From positions 109,918 through 173,917 of the forward strand of contig NZ_AUEH01000002.1 of the NCBI RefSeq assembly GCF_000425885.1: a stretch of DNA of 64,000 bases. The letters run 5' to 3'. Shown one piece after another: positions 18,429-29,800 of the stretch. A program made the translations under genes and the position numbers. The notes beneath the pieces were generated by a model. It had not been told where the DNA came from, did not search any database, and saw only the letters and a program-made list of their open reading frames with translations. This DNA is from Schleiferilactobacillus harbinensis DSM 16991 (GTDB lineage Bacteria; Bacillota; Bacilli; Lactobacillales; Lactobacillaceae). How positions within the stretch are numbered: the stretch's first letter is position 1; every line of letters starts with the position of its first letter.

Positions 18429-18617
18429 ATGCCTGACTACCAACAAGCGCTGCAACAGCTGGTGGCCGGGAAGATCAGCGAGATCACCATTAAACCGGAG
18501 AACTTCTTCGCGTTTCGAAAGGTCTGGACCGATTTTCCCCAGCGCAACGAGATTGTGGGCACCGCCCAGCGCGGCGGCACCATCGTTTACCAGTTCCATG
18601 AAAGCGGTAAACACTAA
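18429..18617 (+). CDS. small conserved-looking protein upstream of ptsH
   Basis: Cytosolic protein of 62 aa, MPDYQQALQQLVAGKISEIT onward, ending GGTIVYQFHESGKH. I do not know its function; similar small genes occur between clpE and ptsHI in lactobacilli as I recall. ATG 18429 lies 11 bases after AGGAGG; an in-frame GTG at 18420 is too close to the site. A TATAAT at 18378-18383 is a plausible -10 box, but no good -35 is visible. Divergent from clpE. Confidence 0.75.
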   Translation: MPDYQQALQQLVAGKISEITIKPENFFAFRKVWTDFPQRNEIVGTAQRGGTIVYQFHESGKH

Positions 18618-18761
18618 CAGCCATCGTACTTTTTACGGGGCTTGAAGGTTGTATCACTACTGAAAAAATGGTACTCTGAAAGATGAAATGTAGGGCTTTC
18701 GCCGTGCCATTTCCCGACCACCTGACGTGGTTAATTAACTGATCAAAAGGAGATATGAATC

Positions 18762-19028
18762 ATGGAAAAACGCGATTTTCACATCATTGCTGACACAGGT
18801 ATCCACGCTCGTCCCGCTACGCTGCTGGTCCAAACAGCAAGCAAGTACGACTCTGACATCAACTTGGAATACAAGGGCAAGTCAGTGAACCTGAAGTCGA
18901 TCATGGGCGTTATGTCCCTGGGCGTTGGCCAAGGGGCTGATGTGACCATTTCTGCCGAAGGCGCGGATGAAAAGGATGCCATCACTGCCGTAGCCGACAC
19001 GATGAAGAAGGAAGGACTCGCTGAATAA
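18762..19028 (+). CDS. ptsH: phosphocarrier protein HPr
   Basis: General PTS phosphocarrier of 88 aa. H15 (GIHARPAT) takes phosphate from enzyme I; S46 ([11 protein letters not shown]) is the HPr-kinase site used in CcpA-dependent catabolite control in Gram-positives. Strong AAAGGAG site. Its stop shares a base with the ptsI start (TAATG). Confidence 0.98.
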   Translation: MEKRDFHIIADTGIHARPATLLVQTASKYDSDINLEYKGKSVNLKSIMGVMSLGVGQGADVTISAEGADEKDAITAVADTMKKEGLAE

Positions 19029-20755
19029 TGAGTAAGCACCTCAAAGGGATTGCCGCCAGTGACGGGATTGCCGTCGCGCCCGCCTACCTGTTGGTAGAGC
19101 CGGATCTGTCGTTCGACAAGAAGACGATCAGCGATCCTGATACAGAGGTTAGCCGCTTACAAGATGCACTTGATAAATCAACTGCAGAATTAAAGATTAT
19201 TCGGGACAAGGCCAAGGAAACTTTGGGTGCAGACGAGGCACAAGTCTTCGAAGCACACATGATGATCCTGGCCGATCCTGATTATATCGGTGCAATCAAG
19301 TCCAAAATCAAGGACGATAAAATCAATGCAGAAGCGGCATTATCTGCTGTATCGGATCAGTTCATCAGCACCTTCGAAGCCATGACGGACAACAAGTACA
19401 TGCAAGAACGTGCCGCTGACGTGCGGGATGTCACAAAGCGGGTGATGAGTCACCTGCTGGGTGTCACCCTGCCCAACCCGGCATTGATCGACCATGAAGT
19501 CGTCATTGTGGCCCACGACCTGGCGCCCAGTGATACGGCGCAATTGAACAAGAAATTCGTTAAAGGATTCGTCACCGATATCGGCGGCCGGACGGCCCAC
19601 TCGGCTATCATGGCCCGGTCGCTTGAGATTCCCGCCATTGTTGGTGCAGAATCCGTCACGAAGGACATCAAGGACAATGACATGGTCATTGCCGATGGTC
19701 TGACTGGCGATATCGTGATCGATCCTTCTGCTGATCAAATCAGCCAGTACAAGGACGCCGCTGAGAAGTTTGCCGCACAAAAGGCGGAATGGGAGAAGCT
19801 GAAGGATCAGCCTTCTGTCACCGCTGACGGCAAGCAATATACTGTTGGGGCCAACATTGGTACGCCGAAGGATATGGCGGCCGTGAACGCCAACGGCGGC
19901 GAAGCAGTCGGGTTGTATCGAACCGAGTTCTTATACATGGACTCCGACGAGATGCCCACTGAAGACGCCCAGTTCGAAGCGTACAAGTCCGTACTGGAAG
20001 ACATGAAGGGCAAGCCGGTCGTTGTTCGTACCATGGACATCGGCGGCGACAAGCACCTGCCCTACATGCCGTTACCGCACGAAATGAATCCGTTCCTGGG
20101 TTACCGGGCTATCCGGATCTCTCTGGATCGCCAAGACATCTTCCGCACCCAATTACGGGCTTTGCTGCGGGCTTCCGCCTTCGGCAAGCTGCGGATCATG
20201 TTCCCGATGGTCGCCACGCTGGATGAATTCCGGCAGGCGAAGAAGATCTACTTGGAAGAAAAGAAGAAGTTGGAAGACGCTGGCACCAAGGTTTCTGATG
20301 ATATCCAAACTGGTATCATGATCGAAATCCCGGCTGCCGCTGTTCTGGCCGATCAATTCGCCAAGGAAGTCGACTTCTTCTCCATCGGTACCAACGACCT
20401 GATTCAATACTCCATGGCCGCTGACCGGGGCAACGAGCACGTTTCCTACCTGTATCAACCTTATAACCCGTCCATCCTGCGCTTAGTCAAGCATACGATT
20501 GAGTCTGCGCACAAGGAAGGCAAATGGGCTGGTATGTGTGGGGAAGCCGCTGGCGACCCGATCATGGTTCCCCTCTTGCTGGGGATGGGCTTGGATGAAT
20601 ATTCCATGTCCGCCACCAGTATCCTCAAGGTCCGCAGCTTGATGAAGCGGCTGGACACTAAGGATATGAAGAAGTTAGCTGACAAGGCAGTCAACGAGAT
20701 GACCTCCAACGAGGAAGTCGCCGAGATGGTCAAGAAGGCAACTGGGCAAGAGTAA
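19028..20755 (+). CDS. ptsI: PTS enzyme I, phosphoenolpyruvate-protein phosphotransferase
   Basis: Cytosolic enzyme of 575 aa that phosphorylates HPr from PEP. The swivelling domain carries the active histidine H191 in [13 protein letters not shown]. The PEP-binding barrel has [24 protein letters not shown] and [14 protein letters not shown], and the conserved Cys in GMCGEAAGD. Length is standard. Translationally coupled to ptsH and closed by a strong terminator. Confidence 0.98.
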   Translation: MSKHLKGIAASDGIAVAPAYLLVEPDLSFDKKTISDPDTEVSRLQDALDKSTAELKIIRDKAKETLGADEAQVFEAHMMILADPDYIGAIKSKIKDDKINAEAALSAVSDQFISTFEAMTDNKYMQERAADVRDVTKRVMSHLLGVTLPNPALIDHEVVIVAHDLAPSDTAQLNKKFVKGFVTDIGGRTAHSAIMARSLEIPAIVGAESVTKDIKDNDMVIADGLTGDIVIDPSADQISQYKDAAEKFAAQKAEWEKLKDQPSVTADGKQYTVGANIGTPKDMAAVNANGGEAVGLYRTEFLYMDSDEMPTEDAQFEAYKSVLEDMKGKPVVVRTMDIGGDKHLPYMPLPHEMNPFLGYRAIRISLDRQDIFRTQLRALLRASAFGKLRIMFPMVATLDEFRQAKKIYLEEKKKLEDAGTKVSDDIQTGIMIEIPAAAVLADQFAKEVDFFSIGTNDLIQYSMAADRGNEHVSYLYQPYNPSILRLVKHTIESAHKEGKWAGMCGEAAGDPIMVPLLLGMGLDEYSMSATSILKVRSLMKRLDTKDMKKLADKAVNEMTSNEEVAEMVKKATGQE

Positions 20756-20777
20756 GTTGTGTCCATAGCTTAAATAA

Positions 20778-20816
20778 AACACCGAGTCCCGCACAAGCGG
20801 CGACTCGGTGTTTTTG
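20778..20816 (+). terminator. ptsHI terminator
   Basis: 11-bp stem AACACCGAGTC / GACTCGGTGTT followed by a T run. Confidence 0.92.
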
Positions 20817-20889
20817 TGTACTGCTTTGATAGCCTTTTCCTGCCGACTGCTCTATACTCCAAGTATATTGAGAAAGGAGCGAACCAGTG

Positions 20890-21093
20890 ATGGCTAAAAA
20901 GTATTATAATACGCGGACTCCAGCCTATGGCGGCGGGCCTGTGACGGTGATCGGCAATGGGTTGATGAGCAAAAGTATCCCAGTTTTTGCGGAAGTAGAC
21001 GACGAAACAGGCGAAGTGAAACTTTTTATTCGGCATCGGGACCTGCCGCGTCTCGGAGAAATCCGTCCGCTATCAGACGCAGAAGTTTACTAA
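20890..21093 (+). CDS. small hypothetical protein, 67 aa
   Basis: Unrecognised. MAKKYYNTRTPAYGGGPV is a basic, Tyr/Gly-rich start; the rest (FAEVDDETGEVKLFIRHRDLPR) is acidic-basic and soluble. Site AAAGGAG at 20873-20879 suits either GTG 20887 or ATG 20890. Its stop codon overlaps, tail to tail, the stop of the minus-strand gene at 21090. Confidence 0.65.
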   Translation: MAKKYYNTRTPAYGGGPVTVIGNGLMSKSIPVFAEVDDETGEVKLFIRHRDLPRLGEIRPLSDAEVY

Positions 21094-21245
21094 CACGACC
21101 GGTCAAAGACCAGATAAAGGAAAAACGCCGCTTCCAGCAGCAGCAAAAGTCCCGCGATCCTTGGCCACTTCGGGTGCTGCTGGTGCAGACCCAGATAGCC
21201 CAGCAGGATCGTAAACAAGACCGCCGCCAGAATAATCACTGTCAT
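21090..21245 (-). CDS. 51-aa two-helix membrane protein
   Basis: Short gene translated from the minus strand: starts MTVIILAAVLFTILLGYLGL, then a polar loop HQQHPKWPR and a second helix AGLLLLLEAAFFLYLVF, ending DRSC. The ATG is 3 bases after the stop of the lipid-kinase gene (TAGAGCATG), and the GGAGGGGAAG in that gene's end serves as ribosome site. This points to translational coupling and a role linked to the kinase or its membrane. Family unknown. Confidence 0.7.
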   Translation of the reverse strand: MTVIILAAVLFTILLGYLGLHQQHPKWPRIAGLLLLLEAAFFLYLVFDRSC

Positions 21246-21248
21246 GCT

Positions 21249-22154
21249 CTACTTCCCCTCCTTCGGTAACAGCACCGGCAAATACCGCGGCCGCCAGCGA
21301 ATGGTCATCGGCAGCGCCGGTCCCTTGTCCCCGTCCAGCCGCAGCCGAATCGTGTGCTTCGCATTCACCGGCACCAACCGTAGCTTTTCCGTGGTGAAAT
21401 AGGTCACACCCTTCATCTGATCGAAGTGGCCGCTGAGGAAGTAGCGCAAGTATGTCAGCGTCTCGTTCCAGCGGAAATGATGGAGCAGCGAGACGTGCAG
21501 CAAGTCGGACTCATCGTCGGGGATATACTGCACTCGGCCGACCCCGTTCGTGGTCGTCACCAAACCGGTCCAAATCCGCGACGTCTCACTGCCGCCGTCA
21601 TGGATCATTTCGATCCGATACGAGCGATTCGTCACCAGCAGCTGCACCCCCTTCGCTAAATAGACGATGGGCCCGAACTTGCGCTTCTCCTGTTGCCGCA
21701 CTTGGTTCGAAATATCGGCCAACGCCCCAAAGACCAGCGAACTGACGAAGGCGTGGTCGCCGCATTGGCCGATGCCGATACTGACGGTATGATCCTGGGT
21801 CATCGCCGTGACCAGTCGATCAATCGCGATCAAGGGCAGCGGCGGAATATTCAGCTGATGGGCTAAGTTATTCACCGTGCCGCCCGGGATAATTCCCAGC
21901 GGCACGGTCTTTTTAGCGCGCAGAAAGGCCGTCGCCACCAAGTTCAGCGTGCCGTCGCCGCCGATCGCCACCAGCGCGTCATACCTGTGCGCCGCCTTAG
22001 CCACCGCCGTGATCGCCTCATCCACGCTGGGCGCGGTGATATAGGCGGACTGGATGCCTTGTTTGGCCGCTTTGGCCGCGAACTGTCTGGCCAGCCGAGC
22101 CGATTGGCTGTGACCGGCTTGGTCATTGTAAAAAATACCTACCCGTTGAATCAC
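21249..22154 (-). CDS. diacylglycerol kinase-family lipid kinase
   Basis: Soluble or peripheral kinase of about 301 aa in the DagK/YegS family. Nucleotide motif GGDGTLNLVATA and the following GIIPGGTVNNLAH (the family usually has GTGN.FA here; the T-V-N form is kept in some Firmicutes members). The all-beta C-terminal domain ends RLRLDGDKGPALPM. I chose GTG 22152-22154 (VIQRVGIFYND) after AAAGGTGG. It probably phosphorylates diacylglycerol or a similar lipid. Coupled to the 51-aa membrane protein. Confidence 0.85.
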   Translation of the reverse strand: MIQRVGIFYNDQAGHSQSARLARQFAAKAAKQGIQSAYITAPSVDEAITAVAKAAHRYDALVAIGGDGTLNLVATAFLRAKKTVPLGIIPGGTVNNLAHQLNIPPLPLIAIDRLVTAMTQDHTVSIGIGQCGDHAFVSSLVFGALADISNQVRQQEKRKFGPIVYLAKGVQLLVTNRSYRIEMIHDGGSETSRIWTGLVTTTNGVGRVQYIPDDESDLLHVSLLHHFRWNETLTYLRYFLSGHFDQMKGVTYFTTEKLRLVPVNAKHTIRLRLDGDKGPALPMTIRWRPRYLPVLLPKEGK

Positions 22155-22185
22155 GGAAACCCCACCTTTCCCACTTTCAGTATCT

Positions 22186-22216
22186 AAAAACACGCCCTGC
22201 CGGTGGGCAAAGCGTG
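22186..22216 (-). terminator. prfC terminator
   Basis: Minus-strand stem CACGC...GCGTG with inner TGCC/GGCA, then TTTTT. Confidence 0.8.
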
Positions 22217-22269
22217 GTATTCTTATAGTTATCTTAGCATACCGGGCGGCCTGCGCGCCGCCTGGTAGA

Positions 22270-23868
22270 TTAATCCATCTCGAACTTGGCGGTCAGCTTC
22301 ACGTCCGGGTACTTATCGTGGAACCAATTCTCGGCAAAGCGGTTCTCGAAGAGGAACAGCGGATTGCCTGCCAAATCTTTGACCAGCAGGTTCCGGGACG
22401 AGGCCATGCTCGGATCCAGTTGTTCTGGATCGATCCACCGGGCCGTCCGAGAACCGATCGGGGTCATTTCAACCTCAGAATTGTATTCGTGGAGCATCCG
22501 ATACTGGAAGACTTCGAATTGCAGCTGACCGACCGCCCCCAGGACATAATCCTCGGTGTTATAGGTCCGATACAGCTGAATGGCCCCCTCTTGGACCAGC
22601 TGCTTCATGCCTTTATGGAAGGACTTCTGTTTCATCACGTTCTTCGGCGTCACCCGGACAAAGAGTTCCGGGGTGAATTGAGGCAGCTTAGGGAATTGAA
22701 CCTTCGTCTTGCCGGTATAAATACTATCACCAATGGCGAAGTTGCCGGTGTCGTACAGACCAACGATATCCCCGGCCACGGCCTGGCTGACCTGTTCCCG
22801 TTCATCGGACATGAATTCGGTGGCATTGTTCAGCCGCAGCGTCTTGCCGGTCCGGGCCAGGGTGACGTCCATGCCCTTCTCGAAGGCGCCGGAGGTCACC
22901 CGAACAAAGGCGATCCGGTCCCGGTGGTTGGGGTTCATGTTGGCCTGAATCTTGAAGACGAAGCCGGAAAAGTCATCGGAATCCGGCTGGATTTTATCAC
23001 CGTCCACGGTCTCATGGGCACTGGGTCCTGGCGCCATGCTCAAAAAGCTGTCCAGGAACGTCTTGACCCCAAAGTTGGTCAGCGCCGACCCGAAAAACAC
23101 CGGCGTCTGTTCACCCTTGGCGATCTTCGCCAAGTCGAATTTATTTCCAGCTTCATTCAGCAGGTCAATATCGCCCAAGGTATCCTGGTACTCGCCCTCT
23201 TCAGTCAAGGGATTACTGGGATCAATGGTGCCGTCCGCATTCAGCGGGATAAAGTTCTCGCCCTTGGCTTCGGAGCGGTACAGCTCGATTCGCTTGTTTT
23301 GCCGATCGTAGATGCCTTTGAGCCCCTTGCCCATCCCGATGGGCCAGTCCATGGCGTAGCCCTCAATGTGCAGCAGGTCTTCCAGCTCCGCGATCAGATC
23401 CAACGGTTCCCGACCATCCCGGTCCAGCTTGTTCATGAAGGTAAAAATGGGAATCCCCCGTTTTTTCACGACCTGGAACAGCTTCTTGGTCTGGGGCTCG
23501 ACCCCTTTAGCCGTGTCGATGACCATGACCGCGGCATCCACCGCCATCAAGGTCCGGTAGGTATCTTCCGAGAAGTCCTCATGCCCCGGGGTGTCCAGAA
23601 TGTTGACCCGCTTGCCGGCGTAATCAAACTGCATCACGGAACTGGTCACCGAGATGCCCCGCTTCTTTTCGATTTCCATCCAGTCACTGGTGGCGTACTG
23701 GCCGCTCTTTTTACCCTTAACGGTCCCGGCCGAGCGAATCACCCCGCCGAACAACAGCATCTGTTCAGTGATCGTCGTCTTCCCGGCGTCTGGGTGGGAA
23801 ATAATAGCGAAGGTCCGGCGCTTGGCAATGGCCTGGTCCAGATCCTTCTTGGTTAATGTATCAATCAT
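22270..23868 (-). CDS. prfC: peptide chain release factor 3
   Basis: GTPase of 532 aa that recycles RF1/RF2 after termination. G1 is HPDAGKTT, G3 is DTPGHEDF, G4 is [10 protein letters not shown] and the domain order is that of RF3. The C-terminal region ends [20 protein letters not shown] as in the family. ATG 23866-23868 with AAAGGAG. Single-gene unit closed by a hairpin. Confidence 0.97.
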   Translation of the reverse strand: MIDTLTKKDLDQAIAKRRTFAIISHPDAGKTTITEQMLLFGGVIRSAGTVKGKKSGQYATSDWMEIEKKRGISVTSSVMQFDYAGKRVNILDTPGHEDFSEDTYRTLMAVDAAVMVIDTAKGVEPQTKKLFQVVKKRGIPIFTFMNKLDRDGREPLDLIAELEDLLHIEGYAMDWPIGMGKGLKGIYDRQNKRIELYRSEAKGENFIPLNADGTIDPSNPLTEEGEYQDTLGDIDLLNEAGNKFDLAKIAKGEQTPVFFGSALTNFGVKTFLDSFLSMAPGPSAHETVDGDKIQPDSDDFSGFVFKIQANMNPNHRDRIAFVRVTSGAFEKGMDVTLARTGKTLRLNNATEFMSDEREQVSQAVAGDIVGLYDTGNFAIGDSIYTGKTKVQFPKLPQFTPELFVRVTPKNVMKQKSFHKGMKQLVQEGAIQLYRTYNTEDYVLGAVGQLQFEVFQYRMLHEYNSEVEMTPIGSRTARWIDPEQLDPSMASSRNLLVKDLAGNPLFLFENRFAENWFHDKYPDVKLTAKFEMD

Positions 23869-23967
23869 AATTGGTTGTCTCCTTTATTCTCTGCTTAAGT
23901 GCCTGACAATGAGAATAAAGGCCGTTACCAGACGGTCCCGCGCATAATGGTCCTCCTCGAATTCTTG

Positions 23968-24009
23968 AAAACAAAGCAATGGCGCTACAGCCTCTGCGGC
24001 TGTAACGCC
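23968..24009 (-). terminator. terminator after the CBS-domain membrane protein gene
   Basis: Stem GGCGTTACAGCC / GGCTGTAGCGCC on the minus strand with a 5-base loop, then a T-rich tract. Confidence 0.85.
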
Positions 24010-24029
24010 TATTTTAGCACAAAATGAAA

Positions 24030-25415
24030 TTATCCGGCATTCACCGACATGTGCTGCGGATCATTGGTCTTGGCTTCCTCTTGAGCGGCAACAGCAGCGG
24101 CTGAGCGTTGGGGCAGGCGCAGGTAAACTGTTTCCAGCCGCGACCCGTCCATATGACCCGTGACCAGCTGCAAACCGTAGCCGATATCCAGTGTCATCGG
24201 ATGGCCGTTGGTGGGGATACTCCCCAATTCCGTGACCACGTACCCGGCGATGGTATCGACGTCATCCGCCGACAAGTCCAACCCGAATTCATCGTTGAAA
24301 TCAGTGATGGTCATTTTCCCAGAAACAACGAACTCATAGTCATTGACCTTGTGGTACAGCGTGGTCACGTGATCGGATTCGTCGTCGATATCGCCGACGA
24401 TTTCTTCCAGCAAGTCCTCAATGGTGGCTAAGCCCACCACGCCGCCGTACTCATCCAGCAGAATGGCCATTTGCTGCTGGGTCTTCTGCATCTCGCGCAG
24501 CAGTTCATCAATAGTGATGGTTTCTGGCACGAAGAGCGGTTCGGACATCACGTCCGCGATCTGCAAGTGATCGAAGCCCACAGCCCGGGCCCGCTTCAGC
24601 AGGCGCTTGATGTGGACGATCCCGACGACCTCATCCTTGTCGCCCCGGTACACCGGGACCCGGGAGAACGGTTGGGACAGAATATCATCGATATTTTCCT
24701 GGTCGTTATCCTGAATGTCGATCATGAAGGCGTCCGTCCGGGGCACCATCACTTCCCGGGCCATCTTATCGTTGAAGGTGATGATCCCTTCCAGCATTTG
24801 ATACTCATCCGGCCGGATCAGCCCCGTCTTGCGGGAGGTTTCGATGACCTGGAGCATTTCTTCCCGGGTCATATTATCCTCTTCCCGCTTGACCTTCTGG
24901 CCGGTCAGCTTCGTCAGAATATTGGTCGAAGCCGACAACAGCCAAACGAACGGTTTGGTGAACGTACTGGTGAACTTAACGATGCCGACAGTCGCCTTAG
25001 CGACCCCCTCTGGATTGGCCAGCGCCACTTGTTTCGGGAAGAGTTCCCCGAAGACCAGCGATATGTAGGACAACGCCAGGGTAATGATTACTGTCGAGGC
25101 CTCTTCGCCCCACGCGACATCCCCAAAGACTGGTGCCAAGCGCGATGCCATGGATGTGGCCGCACTGGCGGAGGAGAGAAAGCCGGCGAAGGTGATGGCT
25201 ACTTGAATCGTCGCCAGAAATTGACTGGAATTGTTCATCACCAGCAGCAGTTTGGCTGCCTTCTTATCGCCGTCCTTGGCTTCCGCCTCGATTCGCGGCC
25301 GATTAACGGATACGATCGCCATTTCCGCGGCCGCGAAGATCGCGTTCACCGCTGTCAAAATGACGATCAAAATTATCTGACCACCCATGCTCGTACTTCC
25401 AGGGTCACCACTCAT
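24030..25415 (-). CDS. hemolysin-family/CNNM-CBS domain membrane protein
   Basis: Protein of 461 aa with the CorB/TlyC layout. An N-terminal CNNM membrane domain (about four helices, to residue 160; [19 protein letters not shown] motif near 35) is followed by two CBS domains (about 205-330) and a C-terminal CorC/HlyC transporter-associated domain (about 350-430, [18 protein letters not shown] then [12 protein letters not shown]). Members are tied to Mg or other cation transport; the hemolysin name is historical. Start ATG 25413-25415 has a poor site (GAGTGTGG); an internal ATG at 25388 is an alternative. Confidence 0.9.
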   Translation of the reverse strand: MSGDPGSTSMGGQIILIVILTAVNAIFAAAEMAIVSVNRPRIEAEAKDGDKKAAKLLLVMNNSSQFLATIQVAITFAGFLSSASAATSMASRLAPVFGDVAWGEEASTVIITLALSYISLVFGELFPKQVALANPEGVAKATVGIVKFTSTFTKPFVWLLSASTNILTKLTGQKVKREEDNMTREEMLQVIETSRKTGLIRPDEYQMLEGIITFNDKMAREVMVPRTDAFMIDIQDNDQENIDDILSQPFSRVPVYRGDKDEVVGIVHIKRLLKRARAVGFDHLQIADVMSEPLFVPETITIDELLREMQKTQQQMAILLDEYGGVVGLATIEDLLEEIVGDIDDESDHVTTLYHKVNDYEFVVSGKMTITDFNDEFGLDLSADDVDTIAGYVVTELGSIPTNGHPMTLDIGYGLQLVTGHMDGSRLETVYLRLPQRSAAAVAAQEEAKTNDPQHMSVNAG

Positions 25416-25462
25416 TATAGAACCACACTCGCTTTCGATTGAAAAAATGTAATATTACTAGA

Positions 25463-25491
25463 ATTATAGCAACGCAACCGGGTGAATACAA
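25463..25491 (-). promoter_or_regulatory. promoter of the CBS-domain membrane protein gene
   Basis: Minus-strand TTGTAT (25486-25491), 17-base spacer, TATAAT (25463-25468). Confidence 0.7.
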
Positions 25492-25499
25492 GCCGGCCC

Positions 25500-26657
25500 C
25501 TACTTATCTTTCTTCGGCGGTTCTTGGGGCAAATGCCAGCGCACCGGCGTCGTACTGAACTCCGTCAGTTCGCCCTTCTCCCGCAACACGCGGATGCTGT
25601 GCCAATACTGAACGACGGTCTTGACCACAGCATAGATCGGCACCCCGATGATCATGCCGATGATGCCCCATAGATTGCCCACCACCAGCAGCAGAATAAT
25701 GATCGTCAGCGGATGGATATCCAGCGCCTTGCCCACGACATTGGGATAAATAAAGTTGCCGTCCAGCTGCTGAACGATAACGACAACGACACAGACTAGC
25801 GCCGCCTGCTCCCAAGAAATCGTGGATGCGATGATCAAGGCCGGCGCCAAGCCAATATAGGGCCCCAGGTACGGAATGATATTCATAAAACCAGCCACAA
25901 CGCCCAGCAACAGCGCGTAAGGCATCCCAATGATCAGATAACCCAGGCCGGTGAACGTGCCGACAAACAATAGCTCCAGCGCTTCGCCCGCCACATAGTG
26001 GGAAATCGTCTCGTTCATCTTCGTCAGGACATCACTGATCTGATCATTCAGCCGATTCGGGAAGAACCGCTGAATGTTGGGGATCAGCTTGTGTCCATCC
26101 TGCAAGAAGTAATACAGCATGACTGGGACCGTGATGGCCGAAATCACCACACTGCCCACCGAGGACACCACCCCGCCAATATTATTGGATACACCGCTCA
26201 AGACAGAACGCAGGATCGTCGCCGGATCCAGCTTCAACTGAGTCAGCGACTCCGTTAAATTGAAGCGGCGCAATAGCGGCGTATTGAGAAAGGCGGTGGA
26301 GGACTTGCGCAATTCGCTCAAAAAGCCGGGAAAGTTATCCACCACCTGGGTCACTTGCTCGATCAAGTTGGGGATAATTGCCGCAAACACCAGCGCCACC
26401 GCCGCCAGCAAGAGCACGAACAACAACACGATGGCCATTCGCCGGGGAACATGGAGCTTCATTAACAATTTAACCAGCGGATTGAGCATATAAAATAGGA
26501 AACCCGCCGCGATGATCGGGCCAAAAAGTGTACTAAAAAACGTGGCGATGGGCGTAAACACCCAGCCAATTTGCGAAAACACCCAAACCAGCGTCGCGAT
26601 GACCAGAATCTGGACCGACCAGTAAAACAGCTTCGACTCCCGCATTTCCTTGAACAT
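25500..26657 (-). CDS. AI-2E family transporter
   Basis: Integral membrane protein of 385 aa with about eight helices in the PerM/YdbI pattern: two N-terminal helices, a long outer helical stretch (about 95-175, NLIEQVTQVVDNFPGFL), then helices including LGVVAGFMNIIPYLGPYIG, the family signature. Members move diverse small molecules or ions; the autoinducer link is proven for few. ATG 26655-26657 with GGGAG. Tail PPKKDK. Confidence 0.9.
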   Translation of the reverse strand: MFKEMRESKLFYWSVQILVIATLVWVFSQIGWVFTPIATFFSTLFGPIIAAGFLFYMLNPLVKLLMKLHVPRRMAIVLLFVLLLAAVALVFAAIIPNLIEQVTQVVDNFPGFLSELRKSSTAFLNTPLLRRFNLTESLTQLKLDPATILRSVLSGVSNNIGGVVSSVGSVVISAITVPVMLYYFLQDGHKLIPNIQRFFPNRLNDQISDVLTKMNETISHYVAGEALELLFVGTFTGLGYLIIGMPYALLLGVVAGFMNIIPYLGPYIGLAPALIIASTISWEQAALVCVVVVIVQQLDGNFIYPNVVGKALDIHPLTIIILLLVVGNLWGIIGMIIGVPIYAVVKTVVQYWHSIRVLREKGELTEFSTTPVRWHLPQEPPKKDK

Positions 26658-26711
26658 AACGCTCCCTGCCCTTCTTCTTCTAGTTTAGCAGACCAGTGCC
26701 GGAAGAAGTAG

Positions 26712-26750
26712 AAAAGCCGCCCCGCTTTTCCGAAGAAAATGCAGGGCGGC
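26712..26750 (-). terminator. terminator of the first giant WxL gene
   Basis: Minus-strand GCCGCCCTGC pairs with GCGGGGCGGC, inner ATTTTC/GAAAA pairing, then TTTTC. A second perfect 9-bp hairpin (CCGAGACGA / TCGTCTCGG, 26771-26779 and 26793-26801) lies between it and the stop codon. Confidence 0.85.
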
Positions 26751-26818
26751 GCGGCCGAATTGACTTAACGCCGAGACGACTTCCCAAGGAAATCGTCTCG
26801 GATCAGATGGTGCGACTA

Positions 26819-29800
26819 TCAGATACTGCCGTTGTCACTTATGGTATACGTCACTGTTGACGTGTACTTACCCGGTGTAATTATTTGGGGCGGCACAGTC
26901 AGGTTGGCGTTTGGATAATATCGCTTGATTGAATTGACGTCGTAGCTCTGCGTATCTGGTTCCTTCATTGGATCGACGTAGAATAACCGAGATGACGAGT
27001 AGCCGTCAGATATCAAGCCATTGACATCTGGTCGGTGTTCGTCGACACTGTCGATCTGTGTGCCGGCTGCGTCCAGATAAGGGTTGCCAAGAATGACGTT
27101 GAAGTTGTTATACCCAGTATCGGTCATCGAACGCTTGAACGGGTTCATGGTGGCTGAAAGCATCCAAGTATACGTGTTTGTATATGGCAAACCATCATTT
27201 TCTTGTGCTTCAAAGTACGCATCAGCCTTGCCAGCATCGGTCAACTTGTAGTTTGCAGCAGTAGTCGGTGTTGTGTTTTTCCCAAAGTCAAAATTCGGGG
27301 CATGGAGCAGGTTAACGCCTTGCGAAATCTTGAAGTCAATGGCATTCGTCTGACCCAGCAATTGTGAACTGCTCATAACCAGATCGACTAACTGCTGATT
27401 GTACGCAGTTGCACTCACCCCACTCGTACCAACATGATACGCATAGGTGTAAGAGAAGTTGGCCGGCACTTTACTGAATTGCGCCGAATACACATAGTAC
27501 TGGGCTTGAATCTGGGTGGACTGCTGACTTGTTGTATTGGTCACTGTTGCCGTTGAACCATCGGCGGAAGTCACCACTGGCAAATCATCAATCGTCGTTC
27601 CTGCGACTTTAGGCACCCAAATTGAAAGTGTCTGACTCGTATTCTTGCCCGCCGTCGATACTGTGGCGTCCGCTTTGACCGGAATCTTCTGACCGTTGTC
27701 AGCAGTTGTGAGGAGATGGGTCGTGGGATTGCCGGTTGTATTGAAATACTTCTTGATCTGGTACGTGTTAGTTGATGGTGTTTCGCTGTTCCGAATGATC
27801 AGATAGTTCGCTGTCGCTGTGTTATCGGCCGCACCAAGATTTAACGTGTAACTGTTTCGAAGCGGTACAGCAGCTGCTCGGGTTAAATCGACCTGTCCAT
27901 AATACACACGGGAAGTGTCGGTCTGATTCCAGGGCAGTTTGTAATTAAACGTTACGGCCTGCGGATCGCTTTGATCATCATGGGTAATGCCGCCGGCCTT
28001 GGTAGAAGGCTGGGTTGGATCAGGCAGCACATTGGCACTCGCTGCATTAAATGACATCCCGTGTACCTTCGTATCCATGTTCTGAATACTATCCCAGTTA
28101 GTATTCTGCTTTTGGGTATTGGAGGCAGATACAGTCCCTCTGAGGTTGTCACTTTGGGCGGTTTGGACCACCAAGCCCAACGGATCACGCCATGTGCCCA
28201 GCTGTTTGGTCACGCCACCACCGGCATTGAGCTGGGCGTCGCTCACAATGTAAGGACTCTGACCATTCAGTGTAAGTTGCGGTTTCAACGGTTGAGAAAG
28301 GCTGATTGTAGCATCTGCCAGCGGCAAAGCCCCGCCGCCGCTGTCCATGGTTCCGGTGTAACGCCATCTCCCCTTATCCAGAGACGACGTAACACTCGTG
28401 GCTCCCTTGGCCGCATTAGTCGCGACAGCCGGTTTCGTTGCAATTTCCTGACCAGCTGTAACGCTGAGATTGTTACCGCCAGTTCCTGTGCTTGTATAAA
28501 CCGGCACAGGCTCATTACTGCTCGGCAACGTTCCCACACCATTGACGTAATTATACAGCGAGTAAACATTGGCGTAACGCTGCGGTTTGACGACCCCCGC
28601 AGTAGTTAGCTTTGCCGTGTTGGTCTTATCAAAAATCGGGGTATATTGATCAATATAGTTGGTCTTGAAATCCGTCGGTTTATCGATATTGAATGCGGAG
28701 CCATCATTCACTAGTACCCCATCATTAGCCGGATCAGGGGACGCGGTACGGTATCTTAAGTCGGTCCCAAATTTACCCTGAGAATGCATTGTGTCCGTAA
28801 ATGAGGTGCTTTCTGTGCTATCGTCATCGGACCAGTGCTCCCGATCGTATGGGATGATGGCCCCCGTCCAAGACGTAAAGTTAGTGTACGTTGGGTATGG
28901 CGTTCCCTTGTCCAAATCATCCTTATTAATCACCGCATAGTCAGCTGGGGTCATCCCTGCTGGGCCGCCCTTAGTTGCATTCAGGGCAGAAGAATCAGCT
29001 GTATGCAAAGTTTGTCTCAAAGGGCTGGTTCGACTAGTACTAGTCCGATCCAATCCTTTAGTCAAACTATACGGATCAACCAGCTGAGACGAATCATACA
29101 TGGTGATTTTAATTGTATCTGTAGCAGTTTGCCCTGTCGAACTCTCCGTGGAGCTATTGAATGTACCATCCGCTTTAGGTGCAGCAAAGAAACGGCCAGC
29201 AGTGAGGGCCTGCTCGTTCGTGGAAGTACCTGCCGCGTACTTTGACATATCAAAGGAAAAGTTGATATGTGCACTGCCTGTAAACATATTGCTTGTAAAC
29301 CAATTAAGAATAGCCACATAGGCGGTAGAAACCCCGTCGCCAATATATCTTTCAGGAATAGAATTACTTTTTCCTGGAACAGCATTCAACAGCGTAATCA
29401 TACGTCCTGTCGGTCCAGCATTATACAGTGCGCCCTTCGGACCGACCCAACCAATGCCTGTCACATCCCATATATTCCAAAGTGGATTGCCCAAAATAGG
29501 TAATGCCGAAGAGTGTTTATACTTGGCAAATGCAGGCTGAGTATCGCCATTCACGTCTTTGGTGGTTAATTTTTCGTCATTTAAATCTGTCCCCGGGGCA
29601 ACATTGCCCTTGGCGTCAACCAAATTATCAAGAGTACTAGCCGTGTTCGTGGATGCATTGATTTGGCGATTATTCAGATAATCAACATAGTCTGCATCGC
29701 CGTCCTGCAATTGAAGTTGAACAGTAGAGTTAAGATCGTCGGGACCCTGTCCTGGCCAACCAGATGCCGCCGTCGGAGATGTTTGTTTAGCCCAAAAAGG

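Noticed and set aside
22318..23856. 512-codon open frame antisense to prfC
   Set aside because: Mirror of a conserved GC-rich gene; no ribosome site or recognisable motifs.
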